A stretch of 33,558 nt of DNA, from positions 1-33,558 of IMG/VR virus record IMGVR_UViG_3300025154_000284; one strand, 5' to 3'. This DNA is from a virus. Shown here piece by piece: positions 31,352 to 33,558 of this stretch. The number at the start of each line of letters is the position of its first letter. Position 1 is the first letter of the stretch. The notes beneath the pieces are model-generated. The model was not told the origin of the DNA. It did not search any database and worked only from the letters and a program-made list of their open reading frames with translations. Made by a program: the position numbers and the translations under genes.

Positions 31352-31960
31352 TCATATCTCCATAAGTTGAAATACTTGATCTATAAGAGCATTGTATCTT
31401 ACTCCATACTCGTTTTCTCCATGCGTTTTATTTACAGCTTCTAAAAACTGATAAATGTTACCGTTAAAACAGCCACAGATAATCTGAGTATCGCCGAAAC
31501 AATCCCAGTACACTTTTATCTCAGATTTTCTACTTCCGATATTCTGAAAGAAAATTCTAAAAGGATTATGCTTAAAGTGGGAACAGTCTAAACAGTCTAA
31601 ACAGCCGGAACAGCTGGAACAGCTGGAACAGCGGGAACAGCGGGAACAGCGGGAACAGCGGGAACAGCGGGAACAGTCTAAACAGCGGGAACAGTTGAAA
31701 CAGCTGGAACAGCCGGAACAGTCGGAACAGTCGGAACAGTGGGAACAGTTGAAACAGCTGGAACAGTCGGAACAGTCGGAACAGTAGAAACAGTCGGAAC
31801 AGCGGGAACAGTGGAAACAGTTGAAACAGCTGGAACAGTCGGAACAGTCGGAACAGCCGGAAAGACTTTTACTCTTTTCTTCAGCTTGTTTTTTCGTGTT
31901 AGTATTGCAGCTCCACGAGTTATTATTATCGTCAATCCATCTGTTATTTAACTTTTTCAT
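31352..31960 (-). CDS. Cysteine-triplet repeat protein (31 x Cys-X-X)
   Basis: A 202-residue protein; AGGAG is seven bases before the ATG. Residues 36-128 are 31 consecutive Cys-X-X triplets, mostly CSD, CSR, CSS and CFN, with runs such as CSR x5. A 70-residue C-terminal domain follows (EIKVYWDCFGDTQIICGCF, then FLEAVNKTHGENEYG). This C-terminal type, I believe, recurs in phage proteins that carry other short repeats, but has no assigned function. A period of three puts every Cys on one face of a polyproline-II or 3-10 helix, so metal binding or disulphide packing is possible. The gene is AT/GC-atypical because of the repeat. Confidence 0.8.
   Translation of the reverse strand: MKKLNNRWIDDNNNSWSCNTNTKKQAEEKSKSLSGCSDCSDCSSCFNCFHCSRCSDCFYCSDCSDCSSCFNCSHCSDCSDCSGCSSCFNCSRCLDCSRCSRCSRCSRCSRCSSCSSCSGCLDCLDCSHFKHNPFRIFFQNIGSRKSEIKVYWDCFGDTQIICGCFNGNIYQFLEAVNKTHGENEYGVRYNALIDQVFQLMEI
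31577..31855. repeat. Tandem 9-bp repeat array (31 units) coding Cys-X-X
   Basis: Units are GGAACAGNN on the + strand (TGTTCC on the coding strand) with variants such as GAAACAGNN and TAAACAGNN. Five identical GGAACAGCG units in a row point to recent slippage. The unit length preserves frame on expansion or loss. Confidence 0.9.
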
Positions 31961-31976
31961 AGTTATTCTCCTTTTG

Positions 31977-31990
31977 ACTACATAGGTAGT
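31977..31990 (-). repeat. ACTAC/GTAGT hairpin, copy 13 (leader of the Cys-X-X gene)
   Basis: - strand ACTAC-CTAT-GTAGT, followed by CAAAAGGAG, so the SD lies just after the hairpin. Confidence 0.85.
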
Positions 31991-31995
31991 TGATT

Positions 31996-32241
31996 TTAGC
32001 TATGGAAAGAATACTCGCCATTGTCTCTTAAAACAGCACCTATTGTATAAAGTAATCTTCCATTAACATCATGATAAGTCGCTACAAAGTCAGTCTTACC
32101 ATCGTTGAATATTCGTACAATAGGATATTTACTACCCGCCCAAACTGATAATCTACCTATGGCGTACTGCGCTTCTTTAGATAAAATAGAATCGTCAAGA
32201 AATAAATGCACAGACCTTGAAAAATCGTTTGTATCAGCCAT
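31996..32241 (-). CDS. Hypothetical protein, 81 aa
   Basis: ATGs at 32247 and 32241; GGGGGA fits the second better. The product is a small soluble protein with a beta-rich C-terminus (IVRIFNDGKTDFVATYHD, then YTIGAVLRDNG). No family recognised. It lies just after a terminator, so it depends on read-through or an unseen promoter. Confidence 0.55.
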   Translation of the reverse strand: MADTNDFSRSVHLFLDDSILSKEAQYAIGRLSVWAGSKYPIVRIFNDGKTDFVATYHDVNGRLLYTIGAVLRDNGEYSFHS

Positions 32242-32271
32242 AGCCATTCCCCCATATATGCCCTTAACATT

Positions 32272-32298
32272 TTAAAAAACAGGGTAAGCTACCCTGTT
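32272..32298 (-). terminator. Rho-independent terminator
   Basis: - strand stem AACAGGGTA / TACCCTGTT with a three-base loop (GCT), followed by TTTT: arms at 32278-32286 and 32290-32298. Ends the 333-aa gene transcript. Confidence 0.85.
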
Positions 32299-32317
32299 CG
32301 CCTTATAAACACTATGA

Positions 32318-32348
32318 AAAGAGCTAGACTGATTGGACCTAGCTCTTT
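32318..32348 (-). terminator. Second terminator-like hairpin
   Basis: Ten-base arms AAAGAGCTAG (32318-32327) and CTAGCTCTTT (32339-32348), 11-base loop, with a short T stretch on the - strand side. It lies in tandem, 20 bases before the terminator at 32272-32298. Confidence 0.7.
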
Positions 32349-32377
32349 CTAACTGGTTATAATGCCTTACTTACTGA

Positions 32378-33379
32378 TTATGCAAGCCCGTCTAACAAGT
32401 CTTCGACTTCATTCTCAGCCATTGCAGGCTCAAGCATTTCATTCAGAATCGGAAGAACCGACATATCCGCATTGAGCCATGCTTTCAAGTTTTCCTTTGA
32501 CAGCTTTTTGGCAAGGCGAGACATCTCAACAAAAATCTTGTTCACGTCTTTTTCCGATTGTGTTTCCTGCTCGTTGGTATTAACAGTTCCTTTGCCCTTG
32601 TTCTGTCCCGGCTTCATCTCAGGATTTAGCTTGGTAAACATCCGAGACGCACGGTTAACCATGTATCCAGCGCCTTGCAAGCCTTGCTCTTTTTCCGCTT
32701 CATACACGCCTTTGTATCCGGCAGGTACTGTAAATCCATCGACTTCAAATGGAATACCATCTTTGTTCTTCTTATCCGGCCACATGCCCTCTTTATGCAA
32801 CTCAGTGATAAGCCCGGATACACTGAAGCTATACTTATCAGCAAGTGGTTGCCAGATAGAGATAAGCTCACCTTCTACCTTGTCAGTAGTGGTAACTGCG
32901 ACTGCCAATTGATCGAAAATCGGGTGACTACCATCAGCATTCGGGTTTGCAGGTTTTACCGGCGGTTCTTTAGTTGCTGGCGGTGCATCAACAATATCGT
33001 TACCGTCGGCATCTTTCTTGACCTTTGCCGTACTTTTCTCAGGTTGTTTCCCGCTCTGCTCACGGTCGCCTTGAGCCTTATCGGCTTTGAGCGGTGATGC
33101 CTGGATAGGTACAGTCAATCCTTCAATCGGAGTGTGTACTTTCTGAGTACCAGCGTCAAGTGACTTGATACAGGCGACCAAAGCGGCGTCAGTACAGGTT
33201 GCAAGTACAATTGTTTGACTTACACCGTCACGATTCAAACGAACAGTTTTGGCGGTGAATGCTACAGAAGTGTCATTTTTACTAGTGAATACTCCTTTTT
33301 TCTCTGTCCAGCCGTTTTTGAGCAGAGATGCTTTGAATTTCGGAACGTTTACACTGTATTGCGCTTTGTTTGTTTCCAT
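32378..33379 (-). CDS. Unknown early phage protein with acidic C-terminal tail, 333 aa
   Basis: The start is the ATG at 33379, preceded by AAAGGAG and by a promoter at 33434-33462. The frame is open further upstream to the window edge, so a longer form cannot be excluded. Residues ~1-95 look like a small globular domain (KFKASLLKNGWTEKKGVFTS); 95-165 is a charged, Pro-rich linker; the rest is helical with PIFDQLAVAVTTTDKVEGEL and ASRMFTKLNPEMKPGQ. The C-terminus is ENEVEDLLDGLA, the tail type shared with replication proteins. It has its own promoter and double terminator, so it may be strongly and separately expressed. Confidence 0.7.
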   Translation of the reverse strand: METNKAQYSVNVPKFKASLLKNGWTEKKGVFTSKNDTSVAFTAKTVRLNRDGVSQTIVLATCTDAALVACIKSLDAGTQKVHTPIEGLTVPIQASPLKADKAQGDREQSGKQPEKSTAKVKKDADGNDIVDAPPATKEPPVKPANPNADGSHPIFDQLAVAVTTTDKVEGELISIWQPLADKYSFSVSGLITELHKEGMWPDKKNKDGIPFEVDGFTVPAGYKGVYEAEKEQGLQGAGYMVNRASRMFTKLNPEMKPGQNKGKGTVNTNEQETQSEKDVNKIFVEMSRLAKKLSKENLKAWLNADMSVLPILNEMLEPAMAENEVEDLLDGLA

Positions 33380-33433
33380 GGTTGTAACTCCTTTGTTATT
33401 GGTTGTTGTTTTGGCACTCCCCTCATTCTTAAT

Positions 33434-33462
33434 AATATAATAACTATTATTTATAATGTCAA
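33434..33462 (-). promoter_or_regulatory. Sigma70-type promoter at the right edge
   Basis: - strand TTGACA (33457-33462), 17-base spacer, TATATT (33434-33439). It lies 55-83 bases before the 33379 start. The same open frame continues through it, so it may also be coding. Confidence 0.7.
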
Positions 33463-33558
33463 GTAATGCTTTAAGATCGGGCTTTTCAGCCATACTTAGA
33501 GATAATTTGTGGTTTTTACCTGCTACTAATATCGTCTGATCTATGACTTTGATAGTCA
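33463..33558. other. Right-edge sequence, no clear gene
   Basis: Two readings are possible: the 333-aa gene extends to the right edge in frame, or a 13-codon C-terminus (frame ending at TAA, 33516-33518, on the - strand) belongs to an upstream gene outside the window. Nothing else is visible. Confidence 0.4.

Noticed and set aside
31739-31951. + strand and other-frame open readings across the 9-bp repeat (Thr-Val-Glu/Gly repeats)
   Set aside because: They arise because a 9-bp repeat opens all frames; only the 31352-31960 frame has a good SD, unique flanking domains and neighbours in register.
32356-32386. Weak promoter-like TTGCAT with TATAAC 18 bases on, just upstream of the double terminator (possible small RNA)
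   Set aside because: The -35 match is only three of six bases; a small RNA ending at the terminators is possible but unsupported.
1-33558. tRNA genes, CRISPR arrays, integrase/att sites, reverse transcriptase with template/variable repeats
   Set aside because: Looked for on both strands by eye; none could be supported in this window.

Overview
The window is part of a tailed dsDNA phage (or prophage) genome, most likely a long-tailed phage of a Gram-negative host. It shows a lambda-like tape measure C-terminus and tail-fibre genes on the + strand, and a complete replication/recombination module on the - strand. The Gram-negative host is inferred from two lipoprotein and three Sec signal peptides on phage-encoded proteins. 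Domain styles in the fibre genes resemble secreted proteins of environmental Deltaproteobacteria, but nothing here fixes the host. No tRNA, rRNA, integrase, IS element, CRISPR array or reverse transcriptase was seen, and no stretch over about 300 bases lacks a gene.

Positions 1-16390 (+ strand, GC-richer at the left end) read: tape measure C-terminus, a tail protein with an internal duplication, a gp53-like fibre, then a run of fibre- and adhesin-like proteins. Several of these carry export signals: a lipoprotein with a tail-fibre motif, a secreted LamG/InlB-repeat-like protein, a secreted fibre-like protein and a secreted beta-helix protein. A cluster of small membrane genes (27-aa peptide, lipoprotein, GKK-type holin-like protein, tail-anchored protein) and two small Cys-rich proteins close the unit. 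Genes are tightly packed, many joined by ATGA overlaps. No endolysin was recognised.

Positions 16344-33379 (- strand, AT-richer) read, in transcription order from the right: an isolated gene with its own promoter and double terminator, several small unknown genes including one with 31 tandem Cys-X-X triplets, a MoxR ATPase plus metallopeptidase/VWA pair, a papain-like candidate, an AEP primase-helicase, an HTH regulator, a small acidic protein, a DUF2800 Cas4/RecB-like nuclease, a DUF2815 single-strand DNA binding protein, a family A DNA polymerase, a VRR-NUC nuclease, a SNF2-type helicase and a zinc-finger protein. The two halves converge near 16.4 kb, where the last genes overlap tail to tail.

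Three - strand sigma70-type promoters share a 17-nt spacer and a TATATT -10 box. The most striking feature is a dispersed hairpin, ACTAC-N3to5-GTAGT, found 13 times. Four copies put the Shine-Dalgarno sequence in the loop between a stop and a start codon, and five lie inside replication genes. A second cross-gene pattern is a short acidic-hydrophobic C-terminal tail (DDLLSxL-like) shared by at least four replication-side proteins. Together these suggest one phage-specific regulator acting on many sites and one common docking partner for the replication proteins; both are inference.
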